Virus record (IMG/VR): IMGVR_UViG_3300033148_005213 | Location: 1 to 56,276 of that record | Source of the DNA: a virus | DNA: 56,276 bases | Direction: 5' to 3' (one strand) | In this document: one piece after another, positions 7,450 to 16,161 of the stretch | Position numbering within the stretch: the stretch's first letter is position 1 | Layout of the letters: every line of letters starts with the position of its first letter | The notes under the pieces: generated by a model | Told to the model about the DNA's origin: nothing | Database searches by the model: none | What the model saw: the letters and a program-made list of their open reading frames with translations, nothing else | Position numbers and translations under genes: made by a program

Positions 7450-7716
7450 TCACAGTTTCTTAATTTTTGTTGTCAATTTCCCTCTTATGTCTGATTCACG
7501 TATATTTCCATTTTCAACTTTGATAAAGCATTTTTCGGAATTGTAATTATGTATCCATATATCAATGCATCCACATGTTTCTTGATTACACACTGTCCTC
7601 GCATCATAACCAGCTTTTTGATATTGTTTTACAAGCTGATTAGCTAAATATATCACCTTTTCTTCAGCTGTCAAATCTTTAATCTTAAAATTTATTAACC
7701 ATTTAAAAAATCTCAT
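7450..7716 (-). CDS. hypothetical protein, 88 aa
   Basis: An 88-residue protein starting MRFFKWLINFKIKDLTAEEKV, with a NQETCGCIDIWI segment and a final beta stretch. AGGAGATTGCACAA precedes the ATG at 7716. No domain is recognised. It lies between the second methyltransferase and the membrane protein. Confidence 0.65.
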   Translation of the reverse strand: MRFFKWLINFKIKDLTAEEKVIYLANQLVKQYQKAGYDARTVCNQETCGCIDIWIHNYNSEKCFIKVENGNIRESDIRGKLTTKIKKL

Positions 7717-7737
7717 TTGTGCAATCTCCTACTTTTT

Positions 7738-8568
7738 TTAAAATATTCTTTTCTTTTTACTAGCTTTCTTTTTTGTTCTGATCTTTTTCAATTCAATTTC
7801 AGCAATGTCTTTCCAAGACACATTGAAATATTTTGAATTTTCTTTTTGACATTTTCCCGAATCAATTCCTATAAATTTTCTTTTATTTTTAATGCAAGCT
7901 TTTCCTGTAGAACATGAACCCATTGTAAAATCTAAAACTATTTCACCTTCATTTGTATAAGTTTTTACTAAATATTCTAATAATTTTACGGGCTTTTGTG
8001 TTGGATGAATTGAGTTTCCTCTTTCCACTTTTACTTTTAAAATGCTACTTGGATTTTTAACCTTTATATCATACCTATTTATATCATAATCTTTTTTAGT
8101 TTTATTCCCTTGAATATCTGATCCACTAAACCTAATAGGATTTTTTTTATTTTCTAACCTCTTTTGACCCAATACATCTCGAGGTATCATTTGCCTATTA
8201 TATATTGATTGAGTAATATAAAACACACTTATTATTTCATGATATTTCAAGGGTTGTTTTTTAGCATTTCCAATATTTGCATGATTTGATTTTTCCCAAA
8301 TCCAATCATACTTATAATGTTTAATATTACTCATTCTCAATGCAGAACTAAATGGTTCACTTCCAAATAAAACTATAGCACCATTAGGTTTAATTAGTTT
8401 ATTTAATCGTAACCACATCTTGTCGAATGGGATTATTGAATCCCATGAGCAAGCTGTAGTTCCGTAAGGTGGATCTGTGATGATTGCATCTACTTTTATT
8501 CCTCTTGCGATTAATTGATCCATAATTTCTAGACAATCACCACAATATAATTCATATTGTTTATTCAA
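7738..8568 (-). CDS. beta-class DNA methyltransferase (adenine-N6 or cytosine-N4)
   Basis: Motif IV DPPYGT lies at 32-37, far before the SAM-binding motif DFTMGSCSTG (213-222), the order that defines beta-class amino-methyltransferases. HPTQKP (188-193) is the usual segment before motif I. The normally conserved Gly of GSGSTG is Cys here, an unusual change. The start is TTG at 8568, supported by AGTAGGTTAG upstream; the next in-frame ATG would delete residues before motif IV. The basic tail ends in KKKRIF, shared with the gene ending at 9610. Confidence 0.85.
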   Translation of the reverse strand: MNKQYELYCGDCLEIMDQLIARGIKVDAIITDPPYGTTACSWDSIIPFDKMWLRLNKLIKPNGAIVLFGSEPFSSALRMSNIKHYKYDWIWEKSNHANIGNAKKQPLKYHEIISVFYITQSIYNRQMIPRDVLGQKRLENKKNPIRFSGSDIQGNKTKKDYDINRYDIKVKNPSSILKVKVERGNSIHPTQKPVKLLEYLVKTYTNEGEIVLDFTMGSCSTGKACIKNKRKFIGIDSGKCQKENSKYFNVSWKDIAEIELKKIRTKKKASKKKRIF

Positions 8569-8577
8569 ATTTCTAAC

Positions 8578-9597
8578 CTACTTTTTTAAAAACCTATTCT
8601 TAATGTAATTCATATTTTTAGTATTTTCTTTATATTTCTTACTTGTTTTAGATTCAACTATTCTATCAGGCAAAGAAAATTCTTCCATTCTTGAAATTAA
8701 ACTTGGAACATCACCTTCAGTTAATTGAGCTGCATTAATATTTCTGAGTGCCATTGACAGTTTAAATTGATTATATTTACCTTGTTCCTTTTTAACTTCC
8801 TGTATAATCAACTGTTGAACTTTCTTTGGAAGATTTTCTAATGACAAATCCATTAGTTTTACATTTATTTTATATCTTTCTTCTAAATTTTCATCAGGAT
8901 GCTGATCAAATATTTCTTGTAATGTGAATTTTTCCAATTTAGACTTCCATCTGAAATTTTTTTTAATTGATGGAATTGCATCAGCACTATCTCCTTTAAG
9001 ATAAAATAATAATTTATCATGGTCTGACATGTGTTCGGAACAATATTTTTTAGTATACCAATCATAATATAATATTTTATCAGTTGCAAGTGCCTTAACA
9101 TCTTTATCATGAGATATTAAAGTAACTTTTCGTTTTGATTTTAGGGCCAACACAGCACATATATCATCCGCTTCAACACCAGCAATTTCAATGACTTGAA
9201 AATCTGAAAAGTTTTTAAATAATTCTAAACATTCAGCATAACATTTTTCAAGAGTTTCCCAGTCAAATTTTGAATCTTTGACTCTACCTGCTTTATATCC
9301 CCCAAATCGTAAAGATCCATCATTATTTTTAGACATCTTTAAATGCATTTTATTGTAATAAATATCTCTCCAATATCCTCTCGCATACGAACCATCTAAT
9401 TTTTTAAATTTCTTTTTTCTATCAATTGCTAATATTAATCTATTTTTCTTAGTGCAATTAAATTCTCTTCTAATTTTTAATATTGACTGTATAAAATAAA
9501 ATTTAAATAGTTCTGGTCTTTTAACCAATTCTTGACTAATGTACTTTCCAAATATTGTCATCATTTTTACTACACTCGAATCTACAATAACTGCGAT
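8578..9597 (-). CDS. rnh: T4 RNase H-type 5'-3' exonuclease (FEN-1 family), non-AUG start
   Basis: The protein matches T4 RNase H in layout: a GYWRDIYY segment (T4: GYWRRDFAYYYK), a VIEIAGVEADDICAVL acidic active-site helix, VTLISHDKDVKAL with YYDWYTKK, and KGDSADAIPSIKK (the GDxxDNVP-like motif). It would remove RNA primers from lagging-strand fragments. The first ATG is at 9564, but conserved residues upstream (IAVIVDSSVVK, equivalent to T4 LIDFSQIALS and holding the N-terminal catalytic Asp) are in frame back to a stop at 9612-9610. Only near-cognate codons are available there; ATC at 9597 is 7 bases after AAAGGAG. Confidence 0.85.
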   Translation of the reverse strand: MAVIVDSSVVKMMTIFGKYISQELVKRPELFKFYFIQSILKIRREFNCTKKNRLILAIDRKKKFKKLDGSYARGYWRDIYYNKMHLKMSKNNDGSLRFGGYKAGRVKDSKFDWETLEKCYAECLELFKNFSDFQVIEIAGVEADDICAVLALKSKRKVTLISHDKDVKALATDKILYYDWYTKKYCSEHMSDHDKLLFYLKGDSADAIPSIKKNFRWKSKLEKFTLQEIFDQHPDENLEERYKINVKLMDLSLENLPKKVQQLIIQEVKKEQGKYNQFKLSMALRNINAAQLTEGDVPSLISRMEEFSLPDRIVESKTSKKYKENTKNMNYIKNRFLKK

Positions 9598-9609
9598 ATA
9601 ATTTCTCCT

Positions 9610-9885
9610 TTAAAATATTCTTTTCGTTTTTCTTCTTTTTATCTTTACTACTTCTTCTTTCTTTTTATTTTTCTTCTCTACAATAACTCTATTTGAGGTA
9701 ACAATAGGTTTTTCAATTTCTGGTAATTTTTTTCTTTTAAAGTCAGGACAATTGTCATAGTTTTCAGTGATAAATATTTTGAATTTTTTCTTTGATAAAT
9801 CTTTCTTTTTTAGATCGATGGTTTGACAACCATCAAACCATTGACACCTAATACACTGTTTACTTGATTTTCTTTTTTTATTCAT
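9610..9885 (-). CDS. small basic cysteine-containing protein, 91 aa
   Basis: A lysine-rich protein with QCIRCQWFDGCQTIDLKKKD and a later NCPDFKRKKLP; the cysteines could bind zinc. It ends in KRRKTKRIF, a basic tail similar to that of the methyltransferase at 7738-8568. The ATG at 9885 overlaps the 3' end of the PrkA-like gene by 8 bases, so translation is probably coupled. The C-rich N-terminus resembles small phage proteins with a CxxC...C pattern; function unknown. Confidence 0.6.
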   Translation of the reverse strand: MNKKRKSSKQCIRCQWFDGCQTIDLKKKDLSKKKFKIFITENYDNCPDFKRKKLPEIEKPIVTSNRVIVEKKNKKKEEVVKIKRRKTKRIF

Positions 9886-12007
9886 CTTCAAACATATCCA
9901 CTACATTGTTCTCTAAAGCATACAATACCACTTGAATTGAGCCTTCTTCACTGTAACCACACTTTGTTTGCATATTTTTTAATAGGCGTACAACATCGTT
10001 TTTAATGTGTTTATTGTAAGATTCAAAATCCTTGGTTCCAAAGTCGTTAAGTGCTCTGTTAAAATCATAATCATCTTTATATTTTTCAAGAACATTGGAT
10101 TTAATTTCATTCTTGGATACTTTAAACATTGTTTTAAATAAATTTGTTTCAGTTATTTCTAAACCTTCTACATTCACTTGTTGCATAACTGCTTCTGATA
10201 AATATTTCTTCTGGATTGATTCTCTCATTATTATTCTTTCATCATCTTCAAAAACACCACCATTACTTGATTTATCTTCAAGACGTTTCAAGAAATCTTC
10301 ACTTACAACAAATTTGTTGCCAGTGTATGTACAGGTTACTTCATCGCCAATATCATAACTGAGTGCAAATAAATAATCCAAAATATCATCAGTAATTTGT
10401 TGTTCATTATAATCATAAATTGAATCTGATATTTCAGTAAAAATTTTATACTGATATGCTTTTTCAATCTCTGTTAAAATTTCAAGATTTGCACCTTCCT
10501 CAATTACAGGTGTCATAAATTCTATAACATGATTCAATGATATAATTTCATTATCTGTATTAGTTGTCAAGAATTGTTGCATTAAAGAAACCGATCGCCT
10601 ACCAGAAATTCCGCTAAAACCTGTAGAACCAACTTTTGGTGTAAAAATGGAATTCACTGTTTCAGTTGTTAATTTTTCTTTATCTGTTTGGGTAATGTAT
10701 TCTGGAATTTTACCAGTAAGCATTTCTATTTTTAATAAAGCTCCTCTTTTATCAATATATTTTTCATATTTAGAGAATCTAATCCAATTATTTGGCATAT
10801 CATCATCTAATCTAGTAAAAACTATTAATTTTGCAAAAAATTCAAAAACATGTGGTTGAAATATTTTTGCAATATCACCAAATTTATTTTTAAAAACTTT
10901 CAATTCAGTTTCGTAATTTAAAATATATGGAATGTTGATATTGTTTATTCTATCGTTCATTGATCTCATGTACTCACAAAAGCTAGTATCCTGTGGATTC
11001 CACAATCCTAAAAACACTGATTTTATATATTCTTCAGATAATCCAACTTTATGCAATCCGTCTGAAATAATTGTATGTAGTGATTGTATTCTCTTGACAT
11101 TTTCACCCTTCACATCCATCATTCCAAATATACCGTTGTTTGTTTTTGACAATATGCTTGAATATAATTTACTAGGAGTAATTTCCAAATCTTTTGAAAC
11201 ATCAGTATTTAATACATGTGATATAATTGGTTTGGTGGAATACTGGTCAGATGGGTTAAATATACTGATTCCATAACCAGCTTTTTTATCATACCTTGCT
11301 CTTCTAGCATGAATCATGTCAAATGCTTTTTCCTGTCCGTGTTTTTTCACAAGTTTTTCAAATACTTGTTTGCATATTTGGCAAGGTTCGTCTACGAAAA
11401 TCCAATTGAATTGTTTTTCTGTAAATATTCGTTGTTTCATTTCAGAGTCTTTAATCAAATCTTCTAGAAACTGTCGTCTATGCTTTACTGGAATTTGCAA
11501 TATTGGGTGATCATTATTTGGACATTCAAATTCAACTATTTTCTTTTCCGCATTTTCATATTTCCAAATGGTTACAAACAATTCACCCACTTCACTTTCA
11601 TTTAAATATTCTTCAAATTTCTCTAAAAAGTTTTTCAGGAATGTTGATTTTCCAGATCCTGGAGGTCCTTTGAACATTGTTATTGATTGATGATGTTCGC
11701 CAGTTCTAAATTTTTCAACCCAATTGACAAACTCATTTTGAAATACATGATCTGAAAAAAATGGAGAATTTTGATCACTTGCAAAAATATTACTAAGATC
11801 ATATTTAAAAATATCTTCAAATATTTTTTCTTCACATTTGAAGTCTTTTACATTTTCAAACACAAAATCATGTAGTGTCTGAAAAATATTTCGTAATGTA
11901 TAGTATGGATCTTTCTTAACAAGCTCAACAAATGAAAATAGTTGAACACTTTTCACTTTTTGTTCATCATTAGACAAACTGGTTAGTAAAATTTTTGTTG
12001 CGTTCAT
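9878..12007 (-). CDS. PrkA/YeaG-like AAA+ protein 1, 709 aa
   Basis: The Walker A GPPGSGKST is at 114-122, and a DHPIL segment at 166-170 resembles the NDHPF of E. coli YeaG (PrkA). A Walker B-like FNWIFVDEP is at 200-208. NGIFGMMDVKGENVKRIQSLHTII followed by FCEYMRSMNDRINNINIPYIL corresponds to YeaG GIMEFVEMFK...HPLL and the Arg-finger DRVYIVKVPY block. PrkA proteins are described as serine kinases or AAA+ proteases acting in starvation responses with YeaH and SpoVR. This copy is more diverged than the one at 16830-18866, and I see no clear kinase catalytic motif. Own promoter at 12045-12073. Confidence 0.75.
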   Translation of the reverse strand: MNATKILLTSLSNDEQKVKSVQLFSFVELVKKDPYYTLRNIFQTLHDFVFENVKDFKCEEKIFEDIFKYDLSNIFASDQNSPFFSDHVFQNEFVNWVEKFRTGEHHQSITMFKGPPGSGKSTFLKNFLEKFEEYLNESEVGELFVTIWKYENAEKKIVEFECPNNDHPILQIPVKHRRQFLEDLIKDSEMKQRIFTEKQFNWIFVDEPCQICKQVFEKLVKKHGQEKAFDMIHARRARYDKKAGYGISIFNPSDQYSTKPIISHVLNTDVSKDLEITPSKLYSSILSKTNNGIFGMMDVKGENVKRIQSLHTIISDGLHKVGLSEEYIKSVFLGLWNPQDTSFCEYMRSMNDRINNINIPYILNYETELKVFKNKFGDIAKIFQPHVFEFFAKLIVFTRLDDDMPNNWIRFSKYEKYIDKRGALLKIEMLTGKIPEYITQTDKEKLTTETVNSIFTPKVGSTGFSGISGRRSVSLMQQFLTTNTDNEIISLNHVIEFMTPVIEEGANLEILTEIEKAYQYKIFTEISDSIYDYNEQQITDDILDYLFALSYDIGDEVTCTYTGNKFVVSEDFLKRLEDKSSNGGVFEDDERIIMRESIQKKYLSEAVMQQVNVEGLEITETNLFKTMFKVSKNEIKSNVLEKYKDDYDFNRALNDFGTKDFESYNKHIKNDVVRLLKNMQTKCGYSEEGSIQVVLYALENNVVDMFEDE

Positions 12008-12044
12008 TTGTTCCTCCGTGAAATTTATTTAATGTATAAAATTA

Positions 12045-12073
12045 AATATAAACAAATATTTTTGAAAAAGCAA
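12045..12073 (-). promoter_or_regulatory. early-type promoter TTGCTT-17-TATATT
   Basis: The -35 TTGCTT (12073-12068) and -10 TATATT (12050-12045) have a 17-base spacer. It drives PrkA-like gene 1. Confidence 0.75.
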
Positions 12074-12079
12074 GAACTT

Positions 12080-12421
12080 TTATTTATTTATCACATACAT
12101 CTTTTTACCATCATCCCAAATAAATTCTGGCTTTTTGGTTATTTGTTTTTCAGTGTCAACTTCGTCACCAACAAATCTAATTACAGTTTCTGGAGATAAA
12201 ACCAATCCACGTAGTCCTTTGTATTCACATGAAATCTGTCCTTCATCAATATCATACACTGTATAAACACCATCCAAAAAATCTTCTTCACTAATACCCA
12301 ACCAATCTGCTAAATATGACTGCATATAATATTTTTCACCACATGAACTGTCATCAGGATAAGAAACAATTTTTATTTTTTTATTTACATCCGTGTTTTC
12401 ATCAAGATCTTTTAATTTCAT
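12080..12421 (-). CDS. small KDL-family paralog (FIWDDGK tail type), 113 aa
   Basis: The protein begins MKLKDLDENTDVNKKIKIVSYPDD and ends KPEFIWDDGKKMYVINK. The N-terminal pattern M-[KL]-[LV]-K-D-L-x(3-4)-D-V-[GN]-K-[KE]-I recurs in at least five other genes of this window (14132, 14557, 22136, 22674, 29916). The tail type recurs in the decayed copies at 22136 and 22674. It lies directly between SpoVR and PrkA-like gene 1, its start one base after the SpoVR stop. Acidic, no membrane segment; function unknown, possibly an adaptor for the module. Confidence 0.75.
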   Translation of the reverse strand: MKLKDLDENTDVNKKIKIVSYPDDSSCGEKYYMQSYLADWLGISEEDFLDGVYTVYDIDEGQISCEYKGLRGLVLSPETVIRFVGDEVDTEKQITKKPEFIWDDGKKMYVINK

Positions 12422-14056
12422 TTATGACTTCCTTGTAATTTTCGTAACTTTGCCATTTTTAATAGTATATATAATTCTTTTCAATTCTTTTTTTAGTGGA
12501 GGATCATCAGCAGAAACTGTTAAATACGGATTCCTTTTTTCTACAAAGATTTCAGTTGTTTTTAATTCCACATTACCACCCCAAAGATATTCCAATCCTA
12601 CTAAAACATCCGAAATATAATCTTTGACCAATTGTTTACCTTCAAATTGGTGTTCTATACATAGACATTCATCATTTGTCTCTTGTTGGTTTACGGTGAC
12701 ATGTGGTGGATGATAAAGAGTATTTTTAAGCATATCTTTATAATCTTCAGCTTTTCTACTCTTAACATAGTATTCAATTGATTGACGTTCCTGATTAACT
12801 CTTTGACCGACTGTAAACAAATTGTTCTTGTTTACAAATTCCTGATCAACAAATGTATTGATTAAAGTAAAATCTGAAAAATTCTTTCTCACATCAAAAA
12901 TAGCTTTTTGTCCGTTCATCGATTTATCATCATAATTTTTTCTAATAGTTGCATCATGAATTTTTTGGAAATTAAAATTCATCTTTCCTTTGTTTCCAAG
13001 TTCTTCAATATGTTTATACAATCTCAAACCAATTGCATACGGATTTAAACCGACTCTTGACAAAGATACTACTTTAGAATTTAATAATGCAAAATCTGAT
13101 TCATGACTTCTAATTCTATCATCTGCCATAAATAATTTTTCATGCCAGTAACTTGCCCATCCTTCATTTGCAATTTTTGTTCTGATTTGAGGTGCAAAAT
13201 AAAGTGAAGTTCGCCTAACAATTGACAAAATGGATTTCATCCACTTATTTTGTTCTTTATTCAATTTAGGTGAATGTTCCTTTATAAATTCAAGAACATC
13301 AATATTATTTGAAGATGATGTTTTCTTCCATTCTTGATGTTTTGTTTCCAGTTCAGGATATTTACTTTTCACTTCACTGAAAAATATATTTTCACCTAAA
13401 TCAGCATTTTGATTTTTCAATTCATTATATCGTTCAATTTCTTTAATGATATAACTGGATGATTGCATTTGATCTGATAGAAAATGATTAAAATAATATT
13501 CAACCACTCCTTTTAATTCAGTTTTTTCATCAATATCCTGTTTAGACATTTCAGGAAAATAATGACAAATATTATCAATACTTCTTGAAAACTCAATAAC
13601 ATAATCAACCAATTTCATAGTATGCTTTTTTCTCAGTGATTCAATCAAATTTGAATCAGCTTTTGCAATACCTAAAAAATCATCATTCCAAGTATGTTTG
13701 AACATTGTGTTGTTTTGGAAAAAATCAACATGTGCAAGTACATGATAATATATCATGGTATTTAGCCAATCAGGATTATCTGAGTTGTAAAATGATATTG
13801 CAGCTCTCGTATTAATAACCGTTTCAAAAGCATTTGATGGTTGTATTTTGTAACGACCCTCAGTTTGTAGTAAATCAACGTCATGTACCCAAAAATCGTA
13901 CATTGTTGGAACCATTACTTTTGGAGACATTTCATTCATGTCCTTATTGGAAACAACATACTCCAATGTTTCATCATCAAAATTTAAACCAACATCTTTT
14001 GCTCTTAATTTACATTCTTCCATTATTTTCTTTTGTTTCTGGTCAATTAAATGCAT
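12422..14056 (-). CDS. SpoVR/YcgB-family protein, 544 aa
   Basis: Blocks matching E. coli YcgB run along the chain: FETVINTRAAISFYN...VLAHVDFFQNNTMF (77-119; YcgB YEIVINSNPCIAYL...MAHACYGHNSFFKNN), WMKSILSIVRRTSLYF.PQ (272-290), NEGWASYWHEKL (297-308; YcgB NEGWATFWHY) and GLNPYAIGLRLYKHIE (336-351). SpoVR proteins are encoded beside PrkA and YeaH in many bacteria and act in sporulation or stationary-phase survival; their biochemistry is not settled. Length (544) matches the family. It has its own promoter and sits between two KDL-family genes. Confidence 0.9.
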   Translation of the reverse strand: MHLIDQKQKKIMEECKLRAKDVGLNFDDETLEYVVSNKDMNEMSPKVMVPTMYDFWVHDVDLLQTEGRYKIQPSNAFETVINTRAAISFYNSDNPDWLNTMIYYHVLAHVDFFQNNTMFKHTWNDDFLGIAKADSNLIESLRKKHTMKLVDYVIEFSRSIDNICHYFPEMSKQDIDEKTELKGVVEYYFNHFLSDQMQSSSYIIKEIERYNELKNQNADLGENIFFSEVKSKYPELETKHQEWKKTSSSNNIDVLEFIKEHSPKLNKEQNKWMKSILSIVRRTSLYFAPQIRTKIANEGWASYWHEKLFMADDRIRSHESDFALLNSKVVSLSRVGLNPYAIGLRLYKHIEELGNKGKMNFNFQKIHDATIRKNYDDKSMNGQKAIFDVRKNFSDFTLINTFVDQEFVNKNNLFTVGQRVNQERQSIEYYVKSRKAEDYKDMLKNTLYHPPHVTVNQQETNDECLCIEHQFEGKQLVKDYISDVLVGLEYLWGGNVELKTTEIFVEKRNPYLTVSADDPPLKKELKRIIYTIKNGKVTKITRKS

Positions 14057-14091
14057 TTGTGTTCCTCCATCAAATTTAATAGTATTAATTA

Positions 14092-14120
14092 AATATACAC
14101 AACATTTTTAAAAATAGCAA
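14092..14120 (-). promoter_or_regulatory. early-type promoter TTGCTA-17-TATATT
   Basis: The -35 TTGCTA (14120-14115) and -10 TATATT (14097-14092) are 17 bases apart. It drives the SpoVR gene and the KDL paralog after it. Confidence 0.75.
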
Positions 14121-14131
14121 ACTTTTTTATT

Positions 14132-14455
14132 TTAAATTACGTCTAACCAACTTCTTCTTTTCTTTTTAAATGTATTTTTTTCAATTGATAATGTTGCAAT
14201 TAAATCATCTGCCCAAATAAATACAGATTCACTTGAAAATATAAATCGATTCTCATCATCTACAATCAACACATGTTCACCATCATCATACACTGAGTCT
14301 ATGGTAAATAAAACATTTACAGTATTTTTTTCTTCAATTTGCAGACTATCACACATTGATTTAATTGTATCTTGTCTGGGATGATTAATTGAAATAATAT
14401 TTGTCAAATATATGTGTTTTCCTTCGTCATCTGTTATCAAGTCTTTTAATTTCAT
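14132..14455 (-). CDS. small KDL-family paralog (WLDVI tail type), 107 aa
   Basis: The start at 14455 (MKLKDLITDDEGKHIYLTN) is set by GGAG seven bases upstream; the frame is open further but matches no paralog there. The protein ends FKKKRRSWLDVI, the second tail type of the family, also seen at 14557, 16162, 29333 and 29916. Acidic middle, no membrane segment. It lies between the hairpin at 14482-14550 and the SpoVR promoter. Confidence 0.75.
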   Translation of the reverse strand: MKLKDLITDDEGKHIYLTNIISINHPRQDTIKSMCDSLQIEEKNTVNVLFTIDSVYDDGEHVLIVDDENRFIFSSESVFIWADDLIATLSIEKNTFKKKRRSWLDVI

Positions 14456-14481
14456 TGTATTTCTCCATCTCACTTAAATTA

Positions 14482-14550
14482 GCCCTTTAAATTTCGCAAA
14501 ACTATTTCTAGTTGATACATTTACTGTTGAAAATAGTTTTGCGGTTTAAA
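14482..14550 (-). terminator. long conserved hairpin H1 (minus strand), likely terminator
   Basis: A 13-bp stem (14495-14507 with 14531-14543), extended by TTTAAA pairs, is followed on the minus strand by TTTAAAGGGC. All 69 bases are identical to 29841-29909. Two further relatives lie on the plus strand at 47900-47965 and 49886-49952. Each follows the 3' end of a small gene, here the KDL paralog ending at 14557. The loop carries ATGTATCA, also seen in the copy at 49886. Confidence 0.7.
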
Positions 14551-14556
14551 TGTTGT

Positions 14557-14886
14557 TTAAATTATGTTTAACCAACCACGTTTCTTTTTAGGTTTTTGGA
14601 CAACAGGCAACATTTCTTCACTATCTTGTAAACTATCTTCAACAAATTCTATTACTGTTTCAAAACTTATATGAAATATATATCCAACACCAGTCATCAT
14701 TTCAGAAACACGAATACGATTTTCTCCAATAATTTTTTTATCGAATCTAAATACATCATCCTTGCACAAGTTGCGGTTTAAATACGATTTAATATATTGT
14801 AATGAATTACAATCTATAGCATGAACAAAATCTATTATATTTATTTCCTTACCAACATCTTCATCTTTTAAGTCCTTAACTTTCAT
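14557..14886 (-). CDS. small KDL-family paralog (WLNII tail type), 109 aa
   Basis: It begins MKVKDLKDEDVGKEINIIDF and ends KPKKKRGWLNII; both ends closely match the paralog at 29916-30239, and the similarity continues at DNA level into the hairpin downstream of each. This points to duplication of a gene-plus-terminator cassette. The middle is diverged (FETVIEFVED near the end is shared with the paralog at 12080: PETVIRFVGD). It follows the YeaH gene by 11 bases. Confidence 0.75.
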   Translation of the reverse strand: MKVKDLKDEDVGKEINIIDFVHAIDCNSLQYIKSYLNRNLCKDDVFRFDKKIIGENRIRVSEMMTGVGYIFHISFETVIEFVEDSLQDSEEMLPVVQKPKKKRGWLNII

Positions 14887-14897
14887 AATGTACTTCC

Positions 14898-16145
14898 CTA
14901 TGATAATAATTTCTTAATAGTATTAATAATTTCTTGTTCGCTAATTGTTTCAGCTTGTCCCGAAGTCATTCTAAATATTTCTTTATAATCTTCAAGCATT
15001 CCAGAATTTTTAATATACTGTTCAACTGTAGTATCTCCGGAACCTCCCCAATTATTTTTAAAAATTGAAATACCTACTCTTGAAGCATATTTAAACAATT
15101 TTTTCAATTCTGATATGGTTTCTTCACCGCTATCCCAATCATCTCCATCCGAACAATAGAAACAATATATGTTATTATCTTTAGCTAAATTTTCTTCTTC
15201 AATTATATCATTTACAAGTTTAAAAGCCGGACTTACTTTCGTACCACCAGCAACCTGCGATTTATAATATGTATAAAAGTCTTTCACTTCTTTTGCATTT
15301 GTATCATGTAGAATGAATCTAGTTTGTACTCTATTTTGATATTGATGACATAACCAAGAATATAAGAATAGATGTTCTGTACATGAAACTTCAGCAGGTT
15401 TTCCATCCATTGATCCTGAATAATCCCTTACGAAAAATACAACAGCCTGAGATTCAAATACTTTTTCTCTTGACATTACTCTAAATACTTTATCATTTGG
15501 GTTTACTAAAAGTTTAGAAGTATCAACATTATTTGCATCCAATGTTCCCAGCAAAATATTTGTGGTTGCAATTTTCTTCAGTGTTGCTTTCTTATCTAAC
15601 AATTGCCCCGATCCAGTATTTCTATCTGTAAGATCATACTTAAATTTAGTAATAGATCTTTTCTTGCCCTTGTCTTTTAGATTAGGCAAGTCAAATTCTT
15701 CTGTTAAAATTCTACCAAGTTCAGCAGAATTAGAATCAATTTCATGATTTGCTCCATCACCTTCACCAGCTCCGTTTCCTTCACCCTCGCCTTGTTCAGG
15801 ATTTAATGGTCTTTCGCCAAGTATTTCACCCTCACCTTCTTCACCAGTGCCAGCTTCAGTTGGTCCTTCACCTTCGTCTTCATCTTCTTCAGATACAGAA
15901 TTATCATGATAGAATTTTGGTTCTGATGTAGTTGGCACTATTACAGCATTTGGTCCAACTCCAGATTTATTTGTAATTTTACCCATTCTTATTCTTCTAG
16001 GGAAACCATCTGCTTCCCTTTCATTATCTCTCTCCACCAATTCTTTCAACGTTCTTTTCAATTGTGTAGTTGCTTCAGATTTTTGATCAAACATTTTCGC
16101 ATCATCAAAATCATATAGCCTTACTACTTTTTTAATTTCTTCCAT
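14898..16145 (-). CDS. YeaH/YhbH-family (DUF444) VWA-domain protein, 415 aa
   Basis: The second half has a VWA-like fold with a MIDAS motif: VVFFVRDYSGSMDG (235-248; DxSxS), AGGTKVSPAFKLV (299-311) and YCFYCSDGDDWDSGEE (327-342), matching YeaH MFCLMDVSGSMD, TGGTIVSSALKLM and YAAQASDGDNWAD. EEFDLPNLKDK (149-159) matches YeaH EDLALPNLKQN. Residues 85-132 are an acidic, glycine-rich linker as in YeaH. The start at 16145 is the second of two ATGs, six bases after AGGTGG. YeaH is the usual operon partner of PrkA. Driven from 16531-16559. Confidence 0.9.
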   Translation of the reverse strand: MEEIKKVVRLYDFDDAKMFDQKSEATTQLKRTLKELVERDNEREADGFPRRIRMGKITNKSGVGPNAVIVPTTSEPKFYHDNSVSEEDEDEGEGPTEAGTGEEGEGEILGERPLNPEQGEGEGNGAGEGDGANHEIDSNSAELGRILTEEFDLPNLKDKGKKRSITKFKYDLTDRNTGSGQLLDKKATLKKIATTNILLGTLDANNVDTSKLLVNPNDKVFRVMSREKVFESQAVVFFVRDYSGSMDGKPAEVSCTEHLFLYSWLCHQYQNRVQTRFILHDTNAKEVKDFYTYYKSQVAGGTKVSPAFKLVNDIIEEENLAKDNNIYCFYCSDGDDWDSGEETISELKKLFKYASRVGISIFKNNWGGSGDTTVEQYIKNSGMLEDYKEIFRMTSGQAETISEQEIINTIKKLLS

Positions 16146-16161
16146 GATCATCCACCTTTTT

